Source: Micropterus salmoides (lineage: Eukaryota > Chordata > Actinopteri > Centrarchiformes > Centrarchidae). Taken from it: DNA of 64,000 bases. The DNA lies in contig NW_024040817.1 in NCBI RefSeq assembly GCF_014851395.1, positions 16,808,610 through 16,872,609 on the forward strand, in the 5' to 3' direction. A model generated the notes under the pieces. That model made no database searches and had not been told where the DNA came from. It saw nothing but the letters and a program-made list of their open reading frames with translations. Made by a program: the position numbers and the translations under genes. Shown here in pieces: positions 23,660 to 36,767 of this stretch. Every line of letters starts with the position of its first letter. Position 1 is the stretch's first letter.

Positions 23660-24720
23660 GGGGGATTTGCGCCACAGTGCTCACATGCACATTAGATTTT
23701 GGGTAAAATATTGCCTTCTTTAATAAGGCCAGACTCACAGCATGTGTAATGTAATGGATTAGCAAGTTTTATTTTGGAGGCTCTCATTACAGTGACAGTG
23801 GCTCAATGTAAGTAAGCTTGGGCAGAATACCTTTTTATATATAATTGTTCTTCTCCATTATGTCTAAACATTGCACAAAAAAATATCTTAACTGCTTTGT
23901 ATGTAGTTGAGCTTGACAGGAAGTCCTGTGTGTCACTGACTATTACCTATTTATTCGCTGTGTTTTGATGCACTGTTCGGGTAGGGGGTTTTCCTGAAAG
24001 GAGAGAGAGAAATGTGCATGTCAAGTGAGAGACAGAGTCACGGCAAGTCCACTCTCCTAAAGGATTGAGCAGAAGCTGCCATTAAGAATAGGTGTCTGTT
24101 TTAAATATGAATCAACCCCTTCTAGTTCAAGTTGTTAACTAAATAATTCAGTAACTGGGGTGCATTATCGACTTGATGTAAATGTGATATGAGTGGAAAT
24201 CAGGATGTGTGACTGAGATAATTGATATGATAATGGAGTTAGGAAAAGATGAAACAATAGAAACAAATAATAATGAATGGTTAAATAAAAGATGGGTAAA
24301 ATTGTTAGTGCAGCTGACTGACACGCCAGAGCAGCTTTACTGAGGCAGCAGTGAGAGCAGACAAGCACTGAAACACACCAGAAACCAGCTGCCTGTGATA
24401 CCACGATAGTTATTCACAAGTCGTGCAATGGTGAGCAAATGAGAGAATGTGTGAGAGAATATCCTCCTCTTGTTGTAGGGCATCAGCTCTAAAAGGGAAT
24501 GAAATAGCTGCCCTCTTACCCTCCGCATGTTTAACATCACCAACTTTTTGATTTGCGTGCGATTAGGTTCACAACGAAGGCCAGTATCATTAATGAGATC
24601 AAAAACTTCTGCTATCAGACGCAGCTGATGTGGCTCTCAACTGTGCCAGAGATATCAACTCCTCTTTCACTCCTTTTTTTCCCTTTCCCTCAGCATGGGA
24701 ATAAAGGGATGAAAAAGACG
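23660..24720. other. noncoding DNA, nothing recognised
   Basis: Short frames on the minus strand at 24165-24543 overlap each other and lack domains. Confidence 0.45.
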
Positions 24721-24723
24721 ATG

Positions 24724-24740
24724 GTGTGTGTGTGTGTGTG
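24724..24740 (+). repeat. (GT)n microsatellite
   Basis: Eight and a half uninterrupted GT units followed by interrupted GGTGTGGAGG. Confidence 0.9.
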
Positions 24741-24829
24741 GGTGTGGAGGGGGTGTGTGTTGCATTAAAACTGCTCAAGTGCAGAGAGCAGCCCCATCTG
24801 GAAGACATCGGACCTAAATGAAGTTGTAC

Positions 24830-25215
24830 AAAACCATTCCATTGATAATAAAGCTAATTTTTATGGCTCTGACAAGTATGTAATTATGTGCAGTGGTGCT
24901 TTTCAGATTTTATCACAGTCAATAAACTACCACGCTAATTTCATTCCTGTTTTGACATATTTACATGGAAATATTCGATTTGGGGGGAATTAGAGGCCTT
25001 GAAAGCCGCTGATAGATGGCTTTTAATGATCTGTGACCCCCGGCCTGTGGGCTCATCTGTTTGTCGGCCCATCGATCTTGCGGGAGATGTGCTTGGTGTT
25101 CTGATCTCTTTAGACAGTGCCATCCAGACAGTGCCGGCCAATAAGCCCTGAATGCTAGCCCTTTTCTTGTTGGCTGATTTGTCAAGCCCGCTGATCTGGA
25201 AAGATTAAGAGGAAA
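24830..25215. promoter_or_regulatory. candidate regulatory (CNE-like) block
   Basis: A long repeat-free stretch with mixed composition: GATAATAAAGCTAATTTTTA, TATGTAATTATG, TCAATAAACTACCACGCTAA, then GC-richer CCATCGATCTTGCGGGAGAT and TGCCGGCCAATAAG. AT-rich factor sites beside GC-rich words, with no repeat homology, are what deeply conserved vertebrate enhancers tend to look like. The minus-strand frames at 24941-25185 are shadows. Conservation is not tested. Confidence 0.4.
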
Positions 25216-26100
25216 TAGATGTTTAAGTGCTCCTTTTTATCTGTTATGTATACATCATAGATATCATCAATGCACATTTTAACTGACCAGCCTGACAGTT
25301 TAGGCCACTTTACCATTCAGTACACGTAAAACTCTACTGCTGCTGCGTGTCGTCTCCAACTTTGCCCTTACACCCAAACACACGCGCACGCAAAGAGGTC
25401 ATGGTCCAGTCGACCCATCTTCAGCCTAGTGGTGCAGATAAAGTACAGCTGGCCTCACTGGCCAGACTCATTCTGCTGAGAGAACGCCACAGGGGTCACC
25501 AGTGATGACAAGGTCCACTTATGGGAGGTGGGAATTGGTGTCAAAAGTGGGAACTACTGTCCCATCCTCTTGCAGCAAAGCACGTACAGCGTCTCACAGG
25601 AGGGGAGCTGGTGTCATAAAAAGTCCATCAAAAGCACCAGTAATTACCCAGGAAATTGACAGTGAAATTGAAAAAGTTTGTGGCCACGAAGACAGCCCAT
25701 CCCCCAACTCCTCCTCACCCTGGATTCCTGTTGTGTTATAGCTGCACTTTTACGGTGGTGATGAAAGTGCTGTCTCCGACACCTGAGTGAACCCGTAATG
25801 TGCTTATGACATTGTTTGCTGGAATAACTTTCATTGCCACACTTTATTTCAGTCCTGGTGTGAATCCAGCTGTTTGTGGAATCTTTTAGCCAGTTTACAC
25901 AAGTTATTATATGGTGATCTCTCAAGAGCCAGATTAATAGTTACATGCTTATATTAAATAAATAAATCCCTCCAGTTTGAAATGGCCAGTAGATGTGCAA
26001 GTGGGAGGAAAGATGATGCACCCCCAAAACATCAAGTGTTTACATCCAAGTGACAAAACCCTCTGTCATAATTATGACAAAGCAGGAAGTCAGGAGACAT
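25216..26100. other. noncoding DNA, nothing recognised
   Basis: Overlapping frames at 25502-25925 lie on opposite strands without domains. Confidence 0.45.
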
Positions 26101-26102
26101 TA

Positions 26103-27188
26103 GCCGCGTTTCGACCGAAAAGTACCCGGGACTTTTAAGTCTTCGGATCTCTTTTCAAGGAACTGAAAGGTTCCTTCAACACACAGTTGTGTGCGTTTCC
26201 ACTGTGGCCTAAAGACCTTCGAAGATTAGGCAAATTAACCAGCTGACATAGGCCTATACTGCACACAAAGCGATGCATAGGCATTATTATTTAGTAACCA
26301 CTATCCATGAGGAAAATGTATAAATGAACATCAGATTTGACTGGAATATAATGAAAACTTATAGGCTGTGCTTGACCGTTTTAAAACTGCTTTTTTGTGT
26401 GAGAGTATAATGAAGAGACACGTGATAATGTTCGTCACAAATTTAATAACAAACTGGATAAAGCCATAAAGTTCATAAAATAACCCCAGCACAGAGAAAG
26501 CAACACAAAAATAAAATTGTGACAGTTTGGAAGGTTATTAATACATTTCCAGCCGACAAGAGCTGCAGATCAGCTGCAGCACTCACGTCTGTGTCCGCCT
26601 GGGCGTCGGACTATCGGGATGTTTAACAAGCTTTATTACCTGCTATAATCAGCTGTTCCGCTTGTTTTGGAGAAGAGGAGACCGACTTCGGCTCCGTGTA
26701 AAAACTTCCTGATTGATGAAAACTTAAAACAACAACTTTACAACAGTATTTAGTGTAACTCCATCAGCTGTTCGCTGTAAACACACCGCTGCACGCTGGC
26801 TGCTGTTTCCGAGCAATACATTTAATGCCGACGTACGATCTCAGGTAGACATCGGCAAGACTCATGTGGCTATCTGACTGTTGATTGTGATTTATTGGTT
26901 TGCTAACAAGGTTTAAAAGAAAGGAGCAGTAGAAAAACACCCGACATGCTTGTTTTAAAGCCAGTGGCCTCTACTTGCCTTTTCAGAAATTAACTGCAAG
27001 GCAAGCCCCACCCCCGCAAAGTACCAGTACTTACTCGGAAATTACTACCTCCCAAGCAGGGACTTTTTGGGGGGTAAAATAAAGACCCTAGGACTAAATT
27101 TAGACCCTGGTCCCTTCGGTGGAAACGCAGTGAGTTCCTCCTAAGGTTCCTAGTTCCGGTGTATAGTTCCTTTGGTCGAAACGCAACT
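26103..27188. mobile_element. non-autonomous DNA transposon with reiterated GCGTTTC ends
   Basis: The left end carries GCGTTTCGACC at 26106 and the right end its exact reverse complement at 27174-27184. A second, inner pair (GCGTTTCCAC at 26193; GTGGAAACGC ending at 27128) repeats the motif on each side, so the termini are nested. No transposase frame lies within about 1.1 kb. The outermost bases (GCC against GTT) and flanks (TTA against TCA) are only partly symmetrical, so superfamily and exact duplication are unresolved. A 3-bp Harbinger-type target is one option. Confidence 0.6.
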
Positions 27189-30100
27189 CAAGTTATAGAG
27201 TGACAAAATCCTCATTGGGAAATGATAGTAGTAGATGAATGAATGGATAAACAAAACATGGTACTTGAACACAGGAGACAGCTGTTTGTTTCCAACTGAC
27301 AGTCAATGTTGTTGTTTTTTTATGCATGATCACGATTATCCCGAACCTTAACCATGTGTGTATTATTGTCACCATGACACTGAAGCTCCTCTAACCTTAG
27401 CAAAGTAATTTTAACCCAAACCTTTATCTTTCCATAACCCTAACTAAAACGTAATCATAGGAACAGGCAAATGATCTCTGGAGGGCATGGATAAACAACG
27501 TATTTTGTTGTTGTTTTGTTGGTAGAAGAAGCCAGTCAGAGGCACAAAGCACACGCTTCATGGTTGCAGTTGTGAACAAAACATGGCGCCTTAGTTGCTC
27601 AGTTCATCCAAAGTTGACCCAGAATCAGAAAGTATATTAATTTAAGCTGCTGCAGATTGTATTTTATTTATTTATATCTATATCTATATATATATATATG
27701 TTGCTACATTTGGTGGCTACAGAGTGATATGTAGCTTATAGCTAATTTATTTACATTAAATGAGCAAACCAAGTTAAAGAATATTAGTATTCTCCATTGA
27801 AGACATGAAAGTGGCTGACCAACCAGTACCCAGAGAGCAATCACAGTCATAGATACGTTCTGTCAATGTGCTGTTACATTCTGGAGTAAAATCTGATTAA
27901 AAATTATTTTATTAAAAAAAAATGTTCCTATAAAACTTTAACTCTTCAAGGATTTAAATGAATACAGCCTTAAAAAGTTTGCTTTTTGTATTTTGTTATT
28001 TCTAAATGTGTAGTTAAAACACTGAAGATTTCACAGCATTCAAAATAAGCGCTCACAGTGCTTCAAGCATTTGACTCTAACCCGATAAAGATGAGGTGGA
28101 CACATAAGTACATTATAATGCAGCTTGTCAATAGTAATGAAATTGTGACATGTTCAAGAACGGCCATGCGGGAGGAGGCTATGTTGTTCTTCTGATTTTA
28201 ATGCCAATCTCCATAATCAAGATGAAACCACACACTGCCAAAACTGGCATAATATAGGAGCTCGCCGATGAGTGATTGATTGAATATGAAATAATGAGGG
28301 TTTTCTGGTGCTCTACTGGTCATCTAAAATTCTGAATACAAATCAAATGGAAATTTTATGCAATGAGATGTATTAATGGGATTCTGGCAGCATTTTAAGG
28401 CTTTAATGTACAGCAATAAGCAACATAGGTTGTCTCAGGCAGATGAACAGTTGTTGCTGTTGATAGGCCATTTTAGTGCATTACTGTCAAAATAATGCAT
28501 GTCTGTCTGCATATATTCCAAGGCTCTAGTGTGCTTAACTTTGGACAATTACAAGACGACCAGTTTTTGTGTGCGTGTATTTCTCCTTTAAACTAATAAA
28601 TAATGGTTATTGACTATGCCATTAATGCCAGTAAAGTAACTGTAAAAATGTGTCTTAAATAATAAAGCATCAATTATTAAGTATTTTAATGTGCTTAAAA
28701 CAGCTTTTCTCTGTTTTTAAACATTTGAATGAATTTATTTTCAAGTAATAACGTCATATGTTATTTTCAGCTCTTGATTTATTAAATTCCTAAAATGTAC
28801 TCAAATGTTACAGCAATAAATAACTGCATCTGCATCATCATCATTTAAAATTACAGGGAAAATACTGTTTTTATTCTTTTATTTTACAAAGTCAGTGACC
28901 ACAAGGCACAACCACTATTACTTCTAGTATGAAGGAAAACTGAGGCAGAGAGGTTCGGACATCACATCACACAATCATGCTTGGATTATTCTATTGATGT
29001 TAAGTGATATTTACAGATTGTGGCCAGCAAAATTGCACATTAGATGGGCAATTAACATTTTTGTTGCCCAGGGCATAGTGGAGTAGATCGCAGCTGGTAG
29101 AGGAGACTACTGTCAGATTCCCATGTTGTAGTTGTGTAGTATGGTTCCCATGCAGCAAGAGAAATTTAACATGGATGGAAAGGACAAACCCCTCATCATG
29201 TGATTAGTGTCCTCGTTAATCTGTCTGCATTCATTTAAATCTCATTTAGATGTCTGAGCAATTACATTGACTTAAGTGGAATAATATTGTTGTGATTGCA
29301 AAATGGAGTGTCATCTGTACCAGCTCCTGTCTTTAGGAGGTGTGGCCACTGGACAGCATATAATCACAGGATCAAAATGGAGGACATTATACATTGTTAA
29401 AAAAATTGTATCATTTGGAAATATAGACCAGCAACACAGTCAGACATTGTGTGAAATCAAACAAGTAACACTATTTACTTGTAGCTACTGAGCACAACAG
29501 TGCTCATAATGTGTAAATAAAGAGCAAAAGAAGCCATTTGCCATGATGAATAAGAAGGCGTGGTGCTGCCATGTGTAGTTTAGAAGCACAAAACCCAGTG
29601 GAAGCAATTACACATTGCGATGCTTTCCATGCGGCACTCCACAATGCATTCTAGTTTGTTTTTTTGTTTTTTTCAAAAATTACTGAGCTGTTGAATTTTT
29701 AACGTAAATACAAAGATATGAATTATGCATCAAAAGGATTGAATGCTGCTGCTGTATTGTGGCCGTTTGTCCAACATACAGATTGTGTACATTTAAAAGG
29801 GAGACCAAATAGGCAGGCAGACAGGTGCTGTGTATGTGGGTGAAGAAAGTTTCATATTTGTTCTCACTGTTATGAATCATAACAAAAAAGCGTTCTCTAC
29901 TTACTGTATTTTTTTTAAGTGTATGAAGTTGTTTTTTTAATAGGTACTGACTCTATGTGGTGTATTGTTTTTGTCATAGTTAACAATATACTATTTCTTG
30001 TGTGCAGTGTTACACAGACATGCCATACAATTCTGATATTCAGATGTCATTGTCCAGAGAATCAATACTAAAAACTACTGACACTAATAAAATGTGTTTG

Positions 30101-31160
30101 ACTTTTAAAGCTAGTTATGATTTATATTGTAGCAGATCTAGTCTTTACCGTTTAAAATCTGTCATTGAAAATCACCTGGGATGCTGTTTCCTCCATATTT
30201 TTTAGTATAGTACAGTATAGTATGTTATGTAGATTGCAATAACATGACAACACAGATTTGGGGGAAAGATATTCTCCTCTTGTTTGTTCCTGTCACACAC
30301 AGTAGTGAACATTCACTGATATAGACTGAACTGTCTTATGGCAAAAGAATAATTACTTTCAAACAGACTCGTGCACAACATGTGGGCAGTCATGCACCAT
30401 TTCCAAAATGTAATGCAGACCATAGTTAGTTGAAATGATATCTGTAATTGTTTTTGCTTTTTGCAGAAATATTTTGTTCATCCTCATTTTTACTTTACAT
30501 GCACAACATTGTATAGTTTTTTTTATATACATGAATTATTTGTCCAGGAGCTGCACCACTACACCACTTAAAACGGTGACATAATTTAACCATGTGCACA
30601 TTTATGTATCATATTTGTTCTTCTTTTTTCTTTGTCAAACTGATTCCTCATCTTCTTCTTGGTTATAGATGTGGTGCACTCACTTGGCCTCAGGAATATT
30701 TCTTAGTGCATCCACTCTTTATGATACTGACGTAGGCTGACTCTTAAATACTCTTTTATGCATGTTTTATGAGTGTGACGATTACAGCAATTCCACTTCT
30801 GAGCCAGTGATCTCAAAGGATGTATACTCTTCCCAGACTTTACCTCAGCGTGACACCGAGGGAGAGTCAAACATTTAAAAACTAGATAGATTTTTCTTTT
30901 CTTCATTTCTTTTCAGATCATGGCAGGAGGACACTTTGAGATTTAGAATTTAGAGAGATGAGTTCACCTCATAAATTATAATTATCGTACGTGCTTTTTT
31001 CACTCACTTCAGTCACATGACATGTAAGCTGAAATATTCCCCAAATTAATACACATTACATACTCAAATGTTACCAGAAATCCGACCAATTGTCTGACAG
31101 CCAGCTCATTGATTGTTCAGGCAATTAACCAGGTTCTTCAGTCAGTGCCATTGACCAGAC
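27189..31160. other. long AT-rich noncoding stretch, nothing recognised
   Basis: About 4 kb with no recognisable repeat family, gene or RNA. A short TA microsatellite occurs at 27685-27699. Frames such as 29303-29491 and 30703-30906 are short and featureless. Confidence 0.45.
27685..27699. repeat. (TA)n microsatellite
   Basis: A short TA run follows imperfect TATC units. Confidence 0.85.
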
Positions 31161-31164
31161 ACTG

Positions 31165-31290
31165 CATTCAATCTGGAGTTGGTCCCCGGGCACTGTGCAG
31201 TGGCTGCCCACTGCTCCCTTCAGGGATGGGTTAAATGCAGAGAATGAACTTCGTTACATATATGTGTATGTGACAAATAAAGTTTGTCAC
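31165..31290 (+). repeat. teleost repeat ending in GACAAATAAAGTTT
   Basis: GGTCCCCGGGCACTG, GTGGCTGCCCACTGCTCCCT, GGGTTAAATGCAGAG and TATGTGACAAATAAAG occur in this order. This matches a high-copy 3'-tail-type repeat I know from teleost genomes. I cannot name the parent element. The frame at 31195-31494 is a shadow. Confidence 0.55.
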
Positions 31291-31689
31291 ATACTATATC
31301 AGGCATTGTGCGAACTGCGGAAATCGTGTGTAATCCATGTAATCGTGAGTTTTGTCTTGGTGACAAATACTAAAACTGAGATCTGTCAGAGATGTATTTT
31401 TCTCTACACTACAACTTACCTATACCTGAATCTACAAGTACAGATTGCAATTTTTGTTCATGTTTCCCGACCACAAGATAGTAGCGTAGTGTAGCGTATG
31501 GAATAACTCCCTCACTCACCTTTCCACTTTAGAGTGCAAAAAAAGTTATTTAACAAGTTTTAATTTTGTAAAAGAACGCAATATAAAATCACAGTGAGTT
31601 GTAATAGTAAAAAGCTTAACAAGATAGATATTGCCTTAACCCCGTGTATGATTGTGTCCTGTCAAGATAGCACTTGAATGTCCCTGTGA

Positions 31690-31905
31690 GAAGCAAATGA
31701 TTTGTGATGGCCATCCAGGCTTCTTCCTCTTTGAAAAGCCCAGATCAAATAGGCTCACGCTTGTCAGTGCCTAAGCGGGAGAGCTTCCCATATGAACAGG
31801 CGATTGATTGACAGGTAGACATGGGCTGTCTTTTAATTTCCGTGCCTCGCTTCAAATTAAATCTCCACCTGGGATAAAAGCATAGGCTATCCTGCATCGA
31901 GAACT
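31690..31905. promoter_or_regulatory. candidate regulatory (CNE-like) block with PBX/MEIS site
   Basis: TGATTGACAG at 31805-31814 matches the consensus for PBX-MEIS heterodimers. Nearby are GAAAAGCCCAGATCAAATAG (31732 onward; ATCAAA, TCF-like), TTTTAATTTCCGTG and TTCAAATTAAATC. No repeat homology is apparent. The motif is seen directly; enhancer function is inferred. Confidence 0.4.
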
Positions 31906-32280
31906 CCCAAATGATAGGAAATGGAAATTTTGATTAGCAAAGGAATGGGGGATTTTTATTCTGCTAGATCTCCCAATACTGCTGATGGGTGACATTTTTT
32001 CAAGAAGATAAAATAGTGATGACAATTGTCTTTTCAGGGATTTTGTCAGTATTAGTCAAACTGATAAAACACCTGTGGTTTAGAATGAAGTAGTGCCATT
32101 TTGTACAGCTGTGATCTTACAAATATGTGTTAAAGTGTGCATTAACACAAAGCTAAAAGTAATTGAGAAAAAGTTATGTGATGTTAGAAAAATGCTTCAG
32201 AAACAGTATATAGATTACAATTTTTTGTAAAATATTATTTTTGTTATTAAAATATGTAATTTTTTCATAGTAATTTTATA
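31906..32280. other. AT-rich noncoding DNA, nothing recognised
   Basis: No repeat or frame of interest. Confidence 0.45.
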
Positions 32281-32600
32281 TCCAGATTTGAATTTAATCT
32301 GCTCAAGCACCGAAAATATTAATCATCACACTATTCTAAAACATAACACACATCGCCTTAAACAGCTGTTTGTTGCGTGGGCCTCAGCATGTGTGACAAG
32401 ACTGAATAGCCACCGGAGAGTAATAGTAAATGTGCAGCTGCTTTTATTGTGTGTTTTTTATGGGACAACATACATTAAACCCGCTGTAGCTGCAGTAAAT
32501 AAAGCGTGTTGTAAAACTGTGAAAGAGCTTGTAAACATAAACAGCCACAATGAGGTCAACATCAAAGTAATTGTAATGCTGTATGAGCAATGAAATATAA
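32281..32600. promoter_or_regulatory. candidate regulatory (CNE-like) block
   Basis: Contains GCAGCTGCTTTTATTGTGTG (32434 onward), TTTTTTATGGGAC and GTAAATAAAGCG. TTTATTG and TTTTATGG resemble posterior HOX/CDX sites beside an E-box. A 101-residue frame (32288-32593) spans the block but shows no known domain or codon bias I can judge. I favour regulatory over coding. Confidence 0.3.
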
Positions 32601-34085
32601 CTTAATGTTTCAGGACAAAAAAGTGCAGTGTTCCTGAATGGGCCGCAAACCCACCGTAGTTAGCAATGAAAGAAATGTGTGGCGGCTGCACAGCTGTGTC
32701 AAACATTAGCTTGTTTGTGGTAGGATCACGCACACTACAAAACCTTTGCTGATTCAAAGCCCTGTCCAGATTTGTATTCTGTTATTCTATGATGTGAAAA
32801 ATTGCGCAGAGCTAAATAAGTTTTGGTGTTTCATGTGCTGTGCTCCAGTTGGCGGGACTGTCAGTGAATCACTGGTCACTCAAAATTCAACATTCAAAAA
32901 TCTAATTTGGTACTTTGTATGTAACGGCTCAGCCCAGTATCCTAACAATTATATCCTTACTGGATGTTACTACCTCACATTTCATGTCAGGAATGGAAGA
33001 GGAAGGAGACAGGAATGTTGCAGTGTAAAGATTGGAGTAGTAGATGGGCGTGTAGCGCTGTCTGACTTTTAAGAGTTTGTGTTACAGACTTGCAATTAGC
33101 TCTTGCCTTTTACTTACCATAACTCTGATCTTTCCCTAAACTTAATCATACCGTATTTGCACAAATACTGTAGAAAGCGATTTAAAAATGTTGGCTTTGA
33201 AAAAAACTTCCATTGAATGTAACCTGGGGGGTCTGCAGAATTGTCCATTATTGACATGAGGGTTAAATCACAATAGGCATATGGTTTTTTAACTTTTTTG
33301 TCTTGTCTGATGCTAATCTGACAGGTGGCACGAGCAGCGACATTTTTTATAATTTGTGCTCACCAGCATTAAAGGAGCAAAACGTTTTTTCAAGAACCTC
33401 TTATTCATCAAGATGTTACTCAAAAGCCATCCCTGTGCAAAAGAACACATAAAGAAATGTACAGCTGATGTGAATTGAAGTTTATTGATTAATGTTTAAA
33501 AGCTAGCATCCACTTAGCCGTTTGAAATGGGCCTCAGGAAAAGTTACACTTTTCCAATGAGATCAAGGAACTCAAACATTTTGATTTGCTGCAACTTACT
33601 TAAATGTATTCACTGAGACAGAAATGACAGCCAGCTTTGAGATTCCTTTTACTGATCACGTTTCATTATGTTTGGCAAAAGGGCCTGCTCCATTACCATG
33701 AGTAATATCATAAGTTATGAATGAGGCAAACGGCAAATGGCATAACACATCAACACTGAGGGCATCAGCGCTCATTTAGAGCTGTTTGAGTGTCACTGCA
33801 CACTACATAGGCCTAGACAGCATTAGACAGAGAGCAAAATAAGCTTGACGTACACTTCTCTCCCTTCAACATGACTTCATTCTATAATGTGACGCCGGCC
33901 TTGCTGCAACCCGGCTCTTGTCAAGCTGTTACGGACCATCCCACTTCACCCCTCACGCACACACAAACACGCACTTAACGCTTACTCAGATAATCAGTGG
34001 AAAAGTTGACTCGGCCCTATCAGCATCAGATGTTTTGTAACTTTCAAGTATGTTTTAAGGATTAACACATAAAAGAAACTAAAGG
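32601..34085. other. noncoding DNA, nothing recognised
   Basis: A 108-residue frame at 32746-33072 has cysteines but no recognisable pattern. No repeat identified. Confidence 0.4.
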
Positions 34086-34089
34086 CCGT

Positions 34090-34370
34090 GGTCTGTCATG
34101 AGCACTGTAGGGGGATTTGTGGATCATTATGTGAGCTGCTCACTAACATGAGGCTTTAGCGAGAAAGCTGGGCCCCCCTACCAGGGAACTTAGTCAAGGG
34201 GCTGAAAAAGTTTTGTCATTTGATGTTTTACATTTTGTCATTAGCATCCGTCTTCAATGATTAACAGCGTTGGCCCTTTGGTTCACCCCTTTCTACTTGC
34301 TTCATTTAACTCTTTCAACCTCATTATATTGGGGCATATTAATTAAGAGTTCCTATAGCATGTAGACAGC
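34090..34370. promoter_or_regulatory. candidate regulatory (CNE-like) block
   Basis: Repeat-free, with GGATCATTATGTGAGC, TTTTGTCATTAGCATCC, TCAATGATTAACAGC and GGCATATTAATTAAGAG. The cluster of AT-rich cores in a less AT-rich setting is enhancer-like. Inference only. Confidence 0.3.
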
Positions 34371-34443
34371 TAAGTCAACATTAACAAGTATGAAAAACTT
34401 GGAGAAAAAAACCCCAGAATATTCTTCCTGTTACACCAAACTG

Positions 34444-34463
34444 TTTTTTTTTTTTTTTTTTTT
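34444..34463 (+). repeat. poly-T tract
   Basis: Twenty uninterrupted T. It could be a reversed poly-A tail, but no retroposed body is recognisable beside it. Confidence 0.9.
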
Positions 34464-34870
34464 ATCTAAGAGCAAGTGGAGCAGAATGGGACAGAACAGT
34501 GCTGTCAGAACAAATTCCAATATTTGACTTGTGTACAAATATAAAAAAGACAAGTTGTTTACCAAACGGCTCACAGGATCCTTTATTGATTTGAGGTGAA
34601 ACCTTAGCAGCGCCTAACACGATGAAAGAAAACATCTATCCTGATGATGAGACGACTAGTTCTTAATATCTAAAAGGGAGGTTTGGAAGATATTTGGCTT
34701 CCATTCATCCAAGTAAAAGATGCAGAAAAGACATGTTTCTTTTTATCTGTGGACTGTAAGAAGCAACTAAAGTATAGGTAGATTATTTATTTTATAACAC
34801 AGTACAACATTTAAAACCCAGTGCAGTTCAAAGAGCTTCTAAGTGAGTCACGGTCAAGTGAATCTAAAAC

Positions 34871-35020
34871 ATTACATTACATTTAGCTGACGCTTTTCTC
34901 CAAAGCGACTTACAATTGCTTTACATGTCAGAGGTTGCACGCCTCTGGAGCAACTAGGGGTTAAGTGTCTTGCTCAGGGACACATTGGTGGATGGGTCAC
35001 AGTGGGGGATTGAACCCTGT
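34871..35020 (+). repeat. teleost repeat with CCAAAGCGACTTACA core
   Basis: TTAGCTGACGCTTTTCTCC and CAAAGCGACTTACAATTGC are followed by CAACTAGGGGTTAAGTGTC, TTGCTCAGGGACACATTGG and ATTGAACCCTG. I know this as a very common teleost intergenic repeat. It shares the CGCTTTT...CCAAAGCGACTTACA core with the copy at 5797, then diverges. Confidence 0.65.
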
Positions 35021-36765
35021 TGTTTATATTTACTACTTTTTTTTTTAATTAAAAAAATCACACATTATTTTTTAAAGAGAACTTGACATTCCACATCTAA
35101 AGTCCTCTTGGTAGATGTGGTGCCTTGTGTCTTGTGCTGAGTGAGTGATAATATCGCACATTATGATTTCTGAAAACAATCTGAAAATGTGTTGTTTTTT
35201 GGTTTGTTTTAAAAAAACACTACTAAAGATTTCTTACAGTCCATAACATACATTCCAAATCAGTCACAAACAGATATGCATGCACACAAACTACATCCAC
35301 AAATATACCTGTTGTATTCTACAGATTGTTTTAGGTCAACACTGTTAGTGGTTTATTTGGCAATGATTACAGGACAGAACATTATGGCATATGTTGTTAG
35401 GAATTTAAATGCAGGAGGATACAAATGAGTTTGGACACTGGCATTGGCAAAGTCGAAAGAAATACATACAAGGAATATGTGGAAGGCGGGTTCCTACACT
35501 TAACTCTCCATGACATAATTAATAGTGTGAGAAAGGCACTCAAATGAGATTACACTGAAAGAAAGCTCTTCAAAGAACCAGCTCACCTTTCTGTACAGTG
35601 TGTAAAATGGGTTTCAGTGAGAATATTTAGGTTGAATTTTAGCTTTTGTTTAAGAGATAAATCATATCTTTCCATCAAAGTGTAACATGTTCACATGGGC
35701 TACTGTGGATTATAGTGAGGTACTGTAACAGCTCAGTGTCTTCACATGCAAAATTTCTTTATTGTTTTTGAAGAAGTGAAACTTGGTGAATATGCACATT
35801 ATGTCATTTTGATCCCCTGACTAGTGAGCAGAGTAGGCTCTTTCTGTTGACGCTGACGTAGACGAGTCATTCATAAAAATCTAAAGAAAAAACGAGTTGC
35901 ATTTTCTTACTCAGGAAGTACGATCTAAAGCAGACATTTCCTTCTGTTGCTTGGCAGGAAGTCACCTGCAAAGCTTACCAATCACTGTGACTGGCAGTTC
36001 TCAAGTCTCAATTCTAATTTCTGTGTGTCCTTGATTGGTTTGTCAGCTTTTATCTGGGGACCCTATTTGGTACATTTTGTTACCTTGAAAGGACATGTCT
36101 GTCAAGATGACTGACAGACCTCAGGCCCCGTGTGGAAATAAATGATTCCCAGCAGCTCTCTCTGCAACTGCCCCCTGGAATAGTGTACATCAAACCCAGT
36201 TATCCACAAAATGATGCACAGTTGATTCTCAAAACGCTGTAAGTGACTTTTGGAAAGGTTTTGCATCAGGCTTGTGCTTCCGTGCAGTTGTAATCAGCTC
36301 CATTTCTCATAACTCAACCATAAATAACCCAACATCTTATGTGGTTTTATTTTAAAATGCAGATACCTTCTCCACATGGCCAAATCTTTATTAACATATT
36401 TCCTTTCAGTTGACAGGTAGATTGAGTAGAATAAATCACTTGTCTAAACAGGAAACTAATTAGAAAAGGGATAAACTAAAGAGACCTCTCAAGGGACCTA
36501 TGTCACCCTTTGGAATGAGGTAAAGGTGTTTTTAGAAGGTATAAAAAACGTAGCACAGATAATGATTTGTGTAATATAATTTGTTGGTTTATTAATCTAA
36601 CAAACCAAAGCAGTACTTTATTATGATGGGGGGAAACCGGCTGATGAGAAAAAACAGTAGAAAAAATTGCTTATACATTGTTGTTGTTGATGAAATTCAC
36701 CATGGCATAGTTTCCAAAATACATTGTTACTAACATCCCTTGCTTTTCTATGTTGCTATGTAGTC
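35021..36765. other. noncoding DNA, one possible conserved patch
   Basis: 36080-36190 is more GC-rich (CATGTCTGTCAAGATGACTG, GACAGACCTCAGGCC) and might be a small regulatory element. Otherwise nothing was recognised. Confidence 0.4.
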
Positions 36766-36767
36766 AA

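Noticed and set aside
34444..34463. Poly-T as the tail of a reversed retrocopy
   Set aside because: No retroposed body or duplication was found beside it.
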